From: Planctomycetota bacterium
GTDB lineage: Bacteria; Planctomycetota; GCA-002687715; DRQF01
Direction: 5' to 3'
DNA length: 64,000 nucleotides
Assembly (NCBI GenBank): GCA_011369445.1
Contig: DRQF01000023.1
Coordinates: 1-64,000, forward strand
A model generated the notes under the pieces. That model was not told the origin of the DNA. It saw nothing but the letters and a program-made list of their open reading frames with translations, and did no database searches. This document shows positions 37,634-46,602 of this stretch, piece after piece (the first letter of the stretch is position 1; each line of letters begins with the position of its first letter). Made by a program: the position numbers and the translations under genes.

Positions 37634-38794
37634 ATGCGCGTTCTCACTTTCTTCCTGCTTTTTTCCGTGATGCTCGCGGCTCAGGACGAGGCGGCGTGGC
37701 GGCGGGACCTCTCCGGTCCCGTGCCGTCCGCGCGGGCCGTACGCGAGGTGGCGGCGGCTCTCTTCGACGTGAAGGCGGAGCGGCGCCGCGCGGCGGCCGA
37801 GGTGTTCTCGCTCGCTCATTGGCCCTACCTGGAGACGCTGGCCATCGAGGCGTTTTGCGCGGAAAAGGACCCGGCGGTTCTGCGCGCCTTCTTTGAGAGC
37901 CTCGGAGCGGTTCGTCCCACACCGGCTCTGGCCAGCGTCTTGCGGGCTCGAGCGGCCAAGAAGGGTGGCACTTGGAGAGGCGCCGTCGATGCTTTGGTTT
38001 TTCGGCTCTCCCCGAGAGGGTTCGAGGGTTGTCGCGTCTGGAGTGCGTGGCCGGGGTCGATCAAGTCCCTGGACGAGGGGTTCTCGAATGACACTTCGGG
38101 GATGCCGCTGCGCCGCACCCGGGGGAAGACCATTGTCCTCCCGTGGCCCGTCGGCGCGGCGGGCGGGAGGGTTTTGCTCGGTTATCGTTGGGACGGCGAG
38201 GGACAGGTGAGGGGGCGACTCGTCGCGGACGAGACCTTGTTGGGCGAGTTGACATTCGCCTCTGGTCCACCATCCGTGGGAACGGCACGGGTCGTCTCGG
38301 TCGACGTGACGGATGCCGCGGCCCCCACCGGGGCGGCTTGTCGCCTCGAGTTCGACACTCCTCCGCGGGGAGCTTTTTGGATTCAGGGTCTGGCCGTTTG
38401 GGCCATGGAGGCAAGCGGGAAAGAGAGGCGGAGCGCTGTCGTGCTCAGAGCCGGTGCTCAGGGGCTTGCGCCTGGAGAGGGGGCGAGGCTTCAGAAAGAG
38501 GGGCTTCCCCGTCTTCTCATCGCAGGCAAGGCTGGCGAGGCGCGATTTCGACTGCCGAACCGGAAGGAGAGGAACTGGACCCACATCGTTCTCGACCATG
38601 CGTCGAAGACTCCGGTCACCTTCGATCTGCTCCTCGATGGACACCCCCTCATTCGGATTCTCAGTCAGGACATGCCTCGGGGTGTTCGAGTGGGCGGACT
38701 TCGTGGCGTGGGACCGGGCGAGCACGTGCTGAGACTCGTGCGCATCCAGGGAGACGCGCCCTTGGAAGTGGAGGCACTCCGTCTGTTCCCATGA
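37634..38794 (+). CDS. Secreted protein of unknown function
   Basis: Signal peptide MRVLTFFLLFSVMLAAQ; 386 aa, no family recognised. ATG 37634. Confidence 0.7.
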   Translation: MRVLTFFLLFSVMLAAQDEAAWRRDLSGPVPSARAVREVAAALFDVKAERRRAAAEVFSLAHWPYLETLAIEAFCAEKDPAVLRAFFESLGAVRPTPALASVLRARAAKKGGTWRGAVDALVFRLSPRGFEGCRVWSAWPGSIKSLDEGFSNDTSGMPLRRTRGKTIVLPWPVGAAGGRVLLGYRWDGEGQVRGRLVADETLLGELTFASGPPSVGTARVVSVDVTDAAAPTGAACRLEFDTPPRGAFWIQGLAVWAMEASGKERRSAVVLRAGAQGLAPGEGARLQKEGLPRLLIAGKAGEARFRLPNRKERNWTHIVLDHASKTPVTFDLLLDGHPLIRILSQDMPRGVRVGGLRGVGPGEHVLRLVRIQGDAPLEVEALRLFP

Positions 38795-38869
38795 ATCCAC
38801 GTGGGCCGCTCGACCTGTCCCGGTCTTTTGGCATCGTCGCATACGGAGGCTCTCGGAAAGTTGGCACGA

Positions 38870-39448
38870 ATGCACCCGGGAACACATCAGTATCACCTGA
38901 TCGAAACCGCGGTCGCGGATGTTGACGGTGTCCGTGTCGGCTTGGCGAACGTCTGGGAGGAGTCGTTCACAGGGGACGACGGCGAATTCCGGAGCGGTGT
39001 TCGGGGGACGATCTGCTTCATGCGGGACGGCGCATCCGGCGATCTTGACATCCGTGTTGGGCTTGGGGATGAATTCGTACTCGATGGGCGTCGGTATCGC
39101 GTCATCGAAATCGACGACGGTGAGCCTCGAGGTTCCTTGACGTTGGAACGGGACCGTTCCGGTGAGGTCGCCGGGGCGAACGTGTCTCAACAAACACCCG
39201 GGAGGGAAGGAACAGGGTGCCGTTTCCGGTGGATCGACGTCGCGTTGCCGCTTCCGTTCTTGGTTCTCCCCTATATCGCATCGTCCGCCGCCGCGCGGGC
39301 GGGGGTGGCGGTCGTTTGTATTGTCGCATGGATTCTGGTGACTCGACCGAACTGGCGGGGGCTCCAAGGACTCTGGGGGACGGGGCTCTTGCTACTCCAC
39401 GCTTTGGCCTGGATCGCTGTCGCCCTCGGTACTCGCTTCTTCAGTTAA
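38870..39448 (+). CDS. Hypothetical protein with C-terminal TM segments
   Basis: MHPGTHQYHLIETAVADVDGVRVGLANVWEESF...LPLPFLVLPYIASSAAARAGVAVVCIVAWILV; start uncertain. Confidence 0.5.
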   Translation: MHPGTHQYHLIETAVADVDGVRVGLANVWEESFTGDDGEFRSGVRGTICFMRDGASGDLDIRVGLGDEFVLDGRRYRVIEIDDGEPRGSLTLERDRSGEVAGANVSQQTPGREGTGCRFRWIDVALPLPFLVLPYIASSAAARAGVAVVCIVAWILVTRPNWRGLQGLWGTGLLLLHALAWIAVALGTRFFS

Positions 39449-39841
39449 CTTCCGAAAAGTCTCCGACAAACCCGCCCATCCCTTCATGTCGTCGAGTCGA
39501 CCAGAGGCGATCGCCAACTCCCAGCGCGTCTCGTCCCACACGCACTCGAGTGAAACTGACGTCTCGTTTGGACTTGGTGGGGCCGGCGGACCCAGCGCGT
39601 CGACATCGACCTGAGAGATCTGAAGAAGAACGTCCTCGAATCGCTGCGGGAGCACTCGGCCCACGTCTTCGCGCTCCAAGTCCCCCTTCGGATTCGGAAC
39701 GTAATGCTGTCGATTCAGCCTTCCATCGGCATGCAAGCTGAACCATTGAGTGCCCCGGATGCCTTCATGGACGCCCCACCTGATCATGCGAGGAGCGCCC
39801 TTGGTCGCCAGGAGTCTCTGCAAGGATGGCTTCGCGTTCAT
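39392..39841 (-). CDS. Hypothetical protein
   Basis: MNAKPSLQRLLATKGAPRMIRWGVHEGIRGTQWFSLHADGRLNRQHYVPNPKGDLEREDV...; same-strand neighbour of the HEAT protein. Confidence 0.5.
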   Translation of the reverse strand: MNAKPSLQRLLATKGAPRMIRWGVHEGIRGTQWFSLHADGRLNRQHYVPNPKGDLEREDVGRVLPQRFEDVLLQISQVDVDALGPPAPPSPNETSVSLECVWDETRWELAIASGRLDDMKGWAGLSETFRKLTEEASTEGDSDPGQSVE

Positions 39842-39896
39842 CGTTGCTCCATATGTAAGAATGAGGGTGCGGCCGCGATGCCGCGCGACGCCCCGC

Positions 39897-40916
39897 TCAA
39901 TCCTCGTCCGCCACCCAGAATATCCCAACGCGGGTGTCATCGATTCCCACGAGTCCCACGTCGATCAGACAACCGGACACGGGGTTGACGCGAACGACCG
40001 CGCCATCCTCGAAGACCACGTTGGAATAAAGACGGAGTTCCCTGTCGAAGAGGCCTGCCCAGCACTTGGCGATCTGCTCGATCGGGGTGCTCGACACGGG
40101 CGACTCGGAAAAGAGTGGATAGATCATTTTCCTCCACACGTGTTCGCTCATCGCCATTGTCGTGCGATGGAGCGCCTCTTTGCCTGCGGGGAGGCCATGG
40201 CTCGAGAGAAGTGGGATCAGGATCTCGTCGTCGGGTCGTCCACGTTCGTCCTCCGTGCGAGGGCGAACGCAAAAGACCACGTCGTCGCCGTCATCACCGA
40301 TGCCATTGAGGGCTGCCGCGCGAGGGCGCCAATACGCGTTCTCGAAGCGTTCGGCCGATTCTCGGACTTCCCTGATCGCGGGCGCCTGCGGACGATCGGT
40401 GACGAGTCCCGCGAGGGCAGCGGAGAGGTATTTCCGGTTCTCGAGCAAAGTCTCGAAGACGGCTTGCCTGACCTCGATCGCCGGATCCTTCATCGCTGCC
40501 TGGAGTGGCCTATCGACGAGTTCGAGCACCGGGCCCAGGGTCGCCAAACCGCGGGCGGCCGCGACGCGGACACGGGCATGGGGATAGGAGAGGGCCTTGC
40601 CGAGGGACTCGATCGTCTCCTCGGAGCGCGAGGCCAAGTGTTCGAATGCGTCGACCACGTCGGGAAGCATCCAGCCGCCCGGTACGTCTTCGACCAGGGA
40701 CTCGAGAAGGGCCGTGATCTGGCCGCTGTCTTCGGGACGGAGACGAATCGCCAGCGAGAGCGCTTCGTTTTTCAGGCCACGATGGCTGCGTCCGGCAAGT
40801 CCCAATAGGGCTGGGATGGCCGGACGAGCGAGAGCGGGAGGGGCTCCCCGCAACCGATCGAGCGCCCAACGGGGTTCTGCACCCTCCAGTCGGGAAATCC
40901 ATTCGTCGACGTTCAT
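39897..40916 (-). CDS. HEAT-repeat-like protein
   Basis: Helical repeats e.g. ALSYPHARVRVAAARGLATLGPVLELVDRPLQAAMKDPAIEVRQAVFETLLENRKYL. ATG 40916. Confidence 0.7.
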   Translation of the reverse strand: MNVDEWISRLEGAEPRWALDRLRGAPPALARPAIPALLGLAGRSHRGLKNEALSLAIRLRPEDSGQITALLESLVEDVPGGWMLPDVVDAFEHLASRSEETIESLGKALSYPHARVRVAAARGLATLGPVLELVDRPLQAAMKDPAIEVRQAVFETLLENRKYLSAALAGLVTDRPQAPAIREVRESAERFENAYWRPRAAALNGIGDDGDDVVFCVRPRTEDERGRPDDEILIPLLSSHGLPAGKEALHRTTMAMSEHVWRKMIYPLFSESPVSSTPIEQIAKCWAGLFDRELRLYSNVVFEDGAVVRVNPVSGCLIDVGLVGIDDTRVGIFWVADED

Positions 40917-41164
40917 ACGGTTCCCAGTCTTGGGGCCGCGGGGAAGATGCGCCGCGGCCAGTTCTCGGGCCTTTCGCAGGGATTGTACTCCTCCCCGGGT
41001 CCTCCGAAGCAAGAGACGAGAGCAATCCGACTCCTTTTCGAGGCGGATACGGAAAGAGAAGGCCGACGCGTGGGATACGCGTCGGCCTTCGAGGTGTCGC
41101 GGAGAGCTGCCTGTCTCGGGCAGGCCTCACCCCCCTTGGTGTGCACTCCGCGAAACTGCGATGC

Positions 41165-44100
41165 TCATCGTACGTCCTGCACGGTGAGCCGCTGCCAGTT
41201 GCCCATGGAGGGGCCGATCGTCCCGTCCTCGTTCCAGATCGTCGGGTGATACCCGCTCGTAGGATTGGTCGGCGTGGGATTGTTCCACTGTGCTGGATTC
41301 AGAAGGGAAGGATTCGCCATGGGGGTTCTCAGGAACACGTCCACGACCTCCTGGCGATAGGGCCCTCCGTTCAGAAGCACCATGGTCATCGTGCCGTCCA
41401 GTTCCTGCCGGGTCTCCCAAATCTGTTTGCCGTTGCCGTCGGTGTAACGGGTGGGATAAAGATCCAGCTCGATCACGGCGAGGGGGTTGGCCGGGGGGGA
41501 GAGGTACGTGTTCATTCCCAGCAGGAGCTTCGCCCCCGGTCGAATGTTGTCGCCCGATACGCGGAACCGCCGGGGCGGTTCGTGATGGCGAGAGGTGACG
41601 CCCCAGATCTGCGGGGGTTGGAGAACCGCATTCTGAAGGTGACGCAGCGCCCAGATGCTGCTTCCTACGGGCGGGTTCGGCCAGTGGAGGTTCCCGGTGA
41701 AGTTGAAGATCTGCTCATGGAACGTGTTGGGAGCCATCGCCAGGAGATTCGCCGCGGCGGGAGGATTCGCCGTGTCCGAGATGGGCGTCCGCACGCCCGT
41801 GGCACTGGCCCAGCGACGGGATGCCCCGAGAGGCGTCGCGATGAGAATGACAACGCTATCCGTGCCGCTTCCCGAGTTCAGAAGCTGAGTGCGGCTGATG
41901 AGGGTGTTCGTCCCTTCCTCCCTCCAGGCAGGGGGGGAGGTGGTCACGTCGAACCAGTAGCCCTTCTCCTGACCTCCGGCCCGCACGTAGGCTGCACCCT
42001 CGGCGTTGGCCTCCAGGACCTCCGTCTCCAGGATGGAGGCGGCGGCGTCTGCCGCCGGGATGTTCGTTGGATCGACCGTCCAAGGGAATCCCACCACGGG
42101 CCCGACGCCTGTGTCGAAGCTGCGGACGAACTCGACAACGTTGTTCAGATCCTGGGGACTAAACGGAAACACGGTCTGGATGAACGTGTTGATGCTGGCG
42201 TCCACGCCGATGAAAAGCGGGTCGCCGGAGTGAAGCAATCCATTGCTGCCGACCATGTGGGTGATGTTCGCGGTGAAGTCCGAGTGGAGCGCGCTTTCGC
42301 GCTGACGAACGTTGCGAATCGCCGCCGTCTCGAAGGGGTGGGCTTGAGCTCCCGACATGCTGATGGTCTTAGGGACGCTGAATTGCAGAGTCGATGTGTT
42401 CGTGCTGCCGTCGGGGAGTTGGTGGCAGTCCACGCAGGACCGCCCGTTTACCGCGTTTCCCTCGTGGAAGGTCTTCATGCCTCCCAGGGAACCCGTGGGG
42501 CCGCTCGAGCCGGTCAAGGATCCGGTGGGGCGGCGATTGAGGGGCTGCTCCGGGTTGGGGGGATGGACGATCGTGAACACGAAGCTGCGGTAGGCTCGCA
42601 TGTCGGCGTCCGTGAGCCCCTTGGGGTCGCCGGACGTTCCGATGTTCGGCATCCCCTGGAGGTTCACGAAGGCCTCGTTGAAGTCGGTGAAGTCCGCCTT
42701 GTCGCCTCGCCAGTGATAGGGAGCGTTGGTGAGGAGAAACTGGGCCGCGTCATTGACCCGGAAGTTGACGAGCCCCTGCAGGGTCTGGGTCACCATCGGC
42801 CCCTTCTCCGTGGGGAAGTTGGGAAGGAACGTCTGGCCCGGGGGCGGAGGGTTCTGCAAGCTGAAGCCGTTTTGGTCATGGAACCCCTGCTGAATGGCTG
42901 CGCCCATGTTCAAATCGCCCAAGTCCCACGGGAGGGCGTCCGTGCGCCCGAAGATGTGACAAGATTCGCAGGCGACCATCGCGTTTCCGGAAGTGAAGTT
43001 GGCGTCGTAGAGGAAGCGACGACCCGTGCGAATCTCCGTGGGTGTGGGATCGTTCCCCAGGGGAAGCGTCATGACGTGAGTGGGTGTCGTCCCGTTGGGG
43101 TTGATGATCGAGAGCGAGTTGCTCAGGTGATCCCTCACGAAGAGCAGCCCTGGGGTCATGGGGGTCGACGGGTCCGTTGCGCGGGGGGAATAGGCGACCC
43201 CACTCGGTCCGGCGACCGAGTAACCCGTTGTCACCGGGATCGTCACCTGGCTGACTGCCCAGCCGCCCGCCTTGGTGGCGTCGGGCTTCAGCAGAGAGAC
43301 CTTGTTGGATTGGAAGCCGGTGACGACGACGCGACCGATGCCGGAAGGGGCATTCGCATCGTCGATGATGAGGACATCCAACGGGCGGGAGATGCGCTGC
43401 GGTCGGGGCAAGGGTGTCGTCGAGGCGAGGCTGTAGTCCCGGTTCAGGTTGATGCTGCGGAAGAGGGGGGCCGGCGTCACCGCGGGGGGGGCCTCCGCCG
43501 CCACGCTGGGCACCTGTCCCGCCGTGATGTCCACCACCCAAAGCCAGCTTTCGACGAATCCAAGGGGGAGCGCCTTGACGTTCGCCACACCCACGGCATC
43601 GAGGTTCCGAGCCTTGGAGCCCACGACAATCATCTTGTTCGCGTCCGCGTTGATGGCCATGGCTTGATTCGTCGTTCCCATCCCCCCGATGGCGCCGGGC
43701 GTGGCCGGCAGTGACACGTCGTGGTAGTAGAGATCCATGTCGTACTTGCGGAATCCGGGCAACGAGACGTGATCCGCTCCACCCATGAAGTTGAGGATGA
43801 ACGCGCGACCGTCGGGGAGCATCCTCAAGGCTCGTGGCGCCTTCATGGCCAGCGGAAGGTTTGGGTTGTTGGGATTGGGAGCTTGGAGAATGAATTCGGG
43901 GATGACGGCTGCCATATTGGAGGCCATGCGCAGCGTGACGGCTGATCGACTGGAAAGCGTGATGGTCGCCGTCAATCCGTCGGGAGAGATCCCAATGTCG
44001 CTGGGTTCGTCACCGACGTAGTCGATGCGTTGTAGGGTGGCCACGGGTTGGCCGTTCACGAGGTTGAGTGCAACCGTCGTGACGGAGTCCCCGTCGAAGT

Positions 44101-44434
44101 CGCAGGTGAAGAATCGGCCGAGTTCGGGAAACCAACGGACCGTGACAGGGCCCAATCCAGTGCGGACCCGCTGAATGAGACCCCACGGGGAATTGACCTG
44201 CCGGATTTCCACGGAGTTGTCGGGTGTGTTGCAGATGAGAAGGACGTCCTGCGCCCCCTCCCCGGTGCCGAGAGTGGCGACTTCGACCGGGTGTTGCTGG
44301 GGCGTTTCGAAGTTGCGGTAGTCCTTCTTGGGCAGGAGCTGCGCCGGGAGGGCGACGGCAAGAAGAAAGAGAATGAGCAAGCATGTCGACCAGGTGCCGA
44401 GAGGGAAAGGTCGAGGTCGGTTCATGAAATACAC
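41165..44434 (-). CDS. Large secreted protein: beta-propeller-like N-terminus plus di-heme cytochrome c (MauG/CcP-like) region
   Basis: 1089 aa, signal peptide; two CXXCH motifs (MVACESCHIFGRTDALPWD and GRSCVDCHQLPDG); TAAIRNVRQRESALHSDFTANITHM typical of CcP-like proteins. Confidence 0.8.
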   Translation of the reverse strand: MYFMNRPRPFPLGTWSTCLLILFLLAVALPAQLLPKKDYRNFETPQQHPVEVATLGTGEGAQDVLLICNTPDNSVEIRQVNSPWGLIQRVRTGLGPVTVRWFPELGRFFTCDFDGDSVTTVALNLVNGQPVATLQRIDYVGDEPSDIGISPDGLTATITLSSRSAVTLRMASNMAAVIPEFILQAPNPNNPNLPLAMKAPRALRMLPDGRAFILNFMGGADHVSLPGFRKYDMDLYYHDVSLPATPGAIGGMGTTNQAMAINADANKMIVVGSKARNLDAVGVANVKALPLGFVESWLWVVDITAGQVPSVAAEAPPAVTPAPLFRSINLNRDYSLASTTPLPRPQRISRPLDVLIIDDANAPSGIGRVVVTGFQSNKVSLLKPDATKAGGWAVSQVTIPVTTGYSVAGPSGVAYSPRATDPSTPMTPGLLFVRDHLSNSLSIINPNGTTPTHVMTLPLGNDPTPTEIRTGRRFLYDANFTSGNAMVACESCHIFGRTDALPWDLGDLNMGAAIQQGFHDQNGFSLQNPPPPGQTFLPNFPTEKGPMVTQTLQGLVNFRVNDAAQFLLTNAPYHWRGDKADFTDFNEAFVNLQGMPNIGTSGDPKGLTDADMRAYRSFVFTIVHPPNPEQPLNRRPTGSLTGSSGPTGSLGGMKTFHEGNAVNGRSCVDCHQLPDGSTNTSTLQFSVPKTISMSGAQAHPFETAAIRNVRQRESALHSDFTANITHMVGSNGLLHSGDPLFIGVDASINTFIQTVFPFSPQDLNNVVEFVRSFDTGVGPVVGFPWTVDPTNIPAADAAASILETEVLEANAEGAAYVRAGGQEKGYWFDVTTSPPAWREEGTNTLISRTQLLNSGSGTDSVVILIATPLGASRRWASATGVRTPISDTANPPAAANLLAMAPNTFHEQIFNFTGNLHWPNPPVGSSIWALRHLQNAVLQPPQIWGVTSRHHEPPRRFRVSGDNIRPGAKLLLGMNTYLSPPANPLAVIELDLYPTRYTDGNGKQIWETRQELDGTMTMVLLNGGPYRQEVVDVFLRTPMANPSLLNPAQWNNPTPTNPTSGYHPTIWNEDGTIGPSMGNWQRLTVQDVR

Positions 44435-44557
44435 CTTTTCCGGCGCGATGCGTTGTGAAGTCAGGTGCGCGAGAACGAGTGGACCGCACGACCGAGATTC
44501 GGATGTGAGTCAAGTCCACCCTTTCCACCATGGGGCAGGCAAGAGGAGAATGGAAGG

Positions 44558-44588
44558 AAAAACCTGGAAAAAGTTCCTGCAGGTTTTT
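44558..44588 (-). terminator. Intrinsic terminator-like stem-loop downstream of the aminotransferase
   Basis: AAAAACCTG (44558-44566) / CAGGTTTTT (44580-44588), 13-nt loop, A/T-rich flanks, about 6 nt past the 44594 stop; symmetric so may act bidirectionally. Confidence 0.6.
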
Positions 44589-44593
44589 TGCTT

Positions 44594-45715
44594 TTAAGTA
44601 TGAAGGTAGGGAGCCAGGCGGGCCACGGCCTCGTGGATGTGGTCGGGAAGGGCGGCAAACGACAGGCGGGCAAACGGGCGGCCGGCCTCACCGAAGGCGA
44701 TCCCGGGAACGAGGACGACTTTGGCCTCCTCGCGGAGACGCAGGCAGAAGGCCAGAGGGTCATGAGTCTCCCGTTCGGGCAGAGGGAGCAGATGATAGAA
44801 GCTGCCGTCCGGCGGTGACGCGTCCTGGCCGAAATGCTCCTTCAATGCGTCCCGAAGGGCTTCGAAGCGGATTCCAACCTCGCGCCGCGCGGCGGGGAGG
44901 ACCTCTTCGCGGGCGTCCAGAAGGGCGGCCGCGGCCCGTTGAGCTGGAGACGAGGCGCAGGTCACGGCATAGCCGTGGACGATCCGCAAGGAGGGGAGCG
45001 CTGCCGGAGGAACCACGGCCCAGCCCAACCGCAGGCCGGGACACCCGAATCCCTTGCTCACTGAATTGAGGACGAAGCCGTCGTGGGTGACGTCCAGCAA
45101 GCTCGGCGGGCGATGACCGTAGTGCAGCTCCCGGTACACCTCGTCGGAAACCAGAATCACACCCTTTGCCCGTGCGAGGTCCGCCACGGCGCGAAGGGCC
45201 TGGAGGCTGGCTCCACCTCCCGTGGGGTTCGAGGGATGATTCAGGATGATCATCCGTGTGCGGGGGTGCTGGGAGAGAGTTTCCGCCACGGCTTCCGCGT
45301 CGAGACGGAAGCGGTCGTCCGCTGAGAGGCGGTACGGGACGGGGATGGCCCCAGCCAAGCGGATGACGCCTGGATAACCCACGAAGCCCGGATCGGGAAC
45401 GAGAACCTCGTCTTTCGGGTTCAAGAAGGCTTGGGCGATGACGTAGAGCGCCTCTTGGGTTCCGTTGGTGACCAGGACGTGGCCCGGGTCCACGCCGTGA
45501 TACCGGGCAATGCTTTCTCGAACCTCCCAGCGCCCGGGCTGAGGTCCGTAGGAACACACTCCGTCGAAGGCCGCGAGCGCACGGCGAGCGGGCTCGGGCA
45601 TGTCCCATGTCGGTTCGCCGAGCCCGAGGGAAATGGCGTCTTCCGGGGCTCCCTGTGCGATGCGGCGGATGGCGGAAATCCCCATGCCGTTCAGTCGTTC
45701 GGCGGGTTGCATCAT
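44594..45715 (-). CDS. Class I/II aminotransferase (aspartate/aromatic aminotransferase fold)
   Basis: ISLGLGEPTWDMPEPARRAL...LVTNGTQEALYVIAQAFL...ILNHPSNPTGG...LNSVSKGFGCPGLRLGWAV (PLP Lys). Confidence 0.92.
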   Translation of the reverse strand: MMQPAERLNGMGISAIRRIAQGAPEDAISLGLGEPTWDMPEPARRALAAFDGVCSYGPQPGRWEVRESIARYHGVDPGHVLVTNGTQEALYVIAQAFLNPKDEVLVPDPGFVGYPGVIRLAGAIPVPYRLSADDRFRLDAEAVAETLSQHPRTRMIILNHPSNPTGGGASLQALRAVADLARAKGVILVSDEVYRELHYGHRPPSLLDVTHDGFVLNSVSKGFGCPGLRLGWAVVPPAALPSLRIVHGYAVTCASSPAQRAAAALLDAREEVLPAARREVGIRFEALRDALKEHFGQDASPPDGSFYHLLPLPERETHDPLAFCLRLREEAKVVLVPGIAFGEAGRPFARLSFAALPDHIHEAVARLAPYLHT

Positions 45716-46602
45716 GAGGAATGTCGTCTCAGATGGATGAGAGTGGAGTCCCCCGCCGGATCGCGGCAGGAGCGGACGCGGATTGGGATCCCTGCTTCCC
45801 TGAGCTCTTCGATGGCGCGGGCGTGCAGGACGGAGGCGCCCCGCTCGGCGAGGTCCAGGGCGTCCTCGAACGTCATTTCCGGAATCCACTGGGCCTCCGG
45901 TTCCGAACGGGGGTCGTGAGTGAACACTCCGGGAACGTCCGTCCAGATCTCGAGCTTCTCCGCGTCCAGGAATCGTGCCAAGAGCGCCGCCGTGTAGTCG
46001 CTGCCGTCACGACCCAATGTGCAGGGACGGCCGGTCACGTCGCTGGCGATAAACCCTTCGAGCAGGACGGCCCGGCCCGGCCGCACCACAGGACGAACCT
46101 GGGTCGTCACGGCGGTGCGCGTGGGCTCCGTGTCGACGGCGCCAAGAGCATTCAAGCGGATCACCTGCCGAGCATCCACCCGTCTCAGATCGCAGTGACG
46201 CTGAAAGAGGTAGGTGGCGAAGAGGGTGAGGGCCAGTTGTTCTCCGTAGGTGAGCAACGTTTCCGCCACCGACTCATCGAAGCCGGTTGCGCGGAGCAAT
46301 GCCATGTCGCTGTCAAGCGAATCGAACACGGACGCCATGGCGTCGTCCAATCCAGGAGGCAGAGGCTTTCCGAAGAGATCTTCCGCCACGTTCATGTGGA
46401 TCGCTTCGAGATGGGTGCGATTCTCCGTCCGCATCGCATCGGATTGGAATGGAAGCTCACTGAGGCTGTTCGTGACCCCCGCGATGGCGGAGATGATCAC
46501 GACCGGTGCTTGGTCCAGGGAGGACTCCACCAGGGTTGCCGCGCGCTCCATGTCGCGGGCCGTGGCCACGGAGGAACCGCCGAATTTCATGACGAGGCTC
46601 AT
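45712..46602 (-). CDS. Aspartate kinase, catalytic domain only
   Basis: MSLVMKFGGSSVATARDMERAATLVE...GRPCTLGRDGSDYTAALLARFLDAEKLEIWTDVPGVFTHDPR...; 296 aa, ends without ACT domains; ATGA overlap with the aminotransferase. Confidence 0.9.
   Translation of the reverse strand: MSLVMKFGGSSVATARDMERAATLVESSLDQAPVVIISAIAGVTNSLSELPFQSDAMRTENRTHLEAIHMNVAEDLFGKPLPPGLDDAMASVFDSLDSDMALLRATGFDESVAETLLTYGEQLALTLFATYLFQRHCDLRRVDARQVIRLNALGAVDTEPTRTAVTTQVRPVVRPGRAVLLEGFIASDVTGRPCTLGRDGSDYTAALLARFLDAEKLEIWTDVPGVFTHDPRSEPEAQWIPEMTFEDALDLAERGASVLHARAIEELREAGIPIRVRSCRDPAGDSTLIHLRRHSS

Noticed and set aside
41141-43714. 857-aa plus-strand ORF
   Set aside because: Antisense to the cytochrome/propeller gene with CXXCH motifs; no domain signature.
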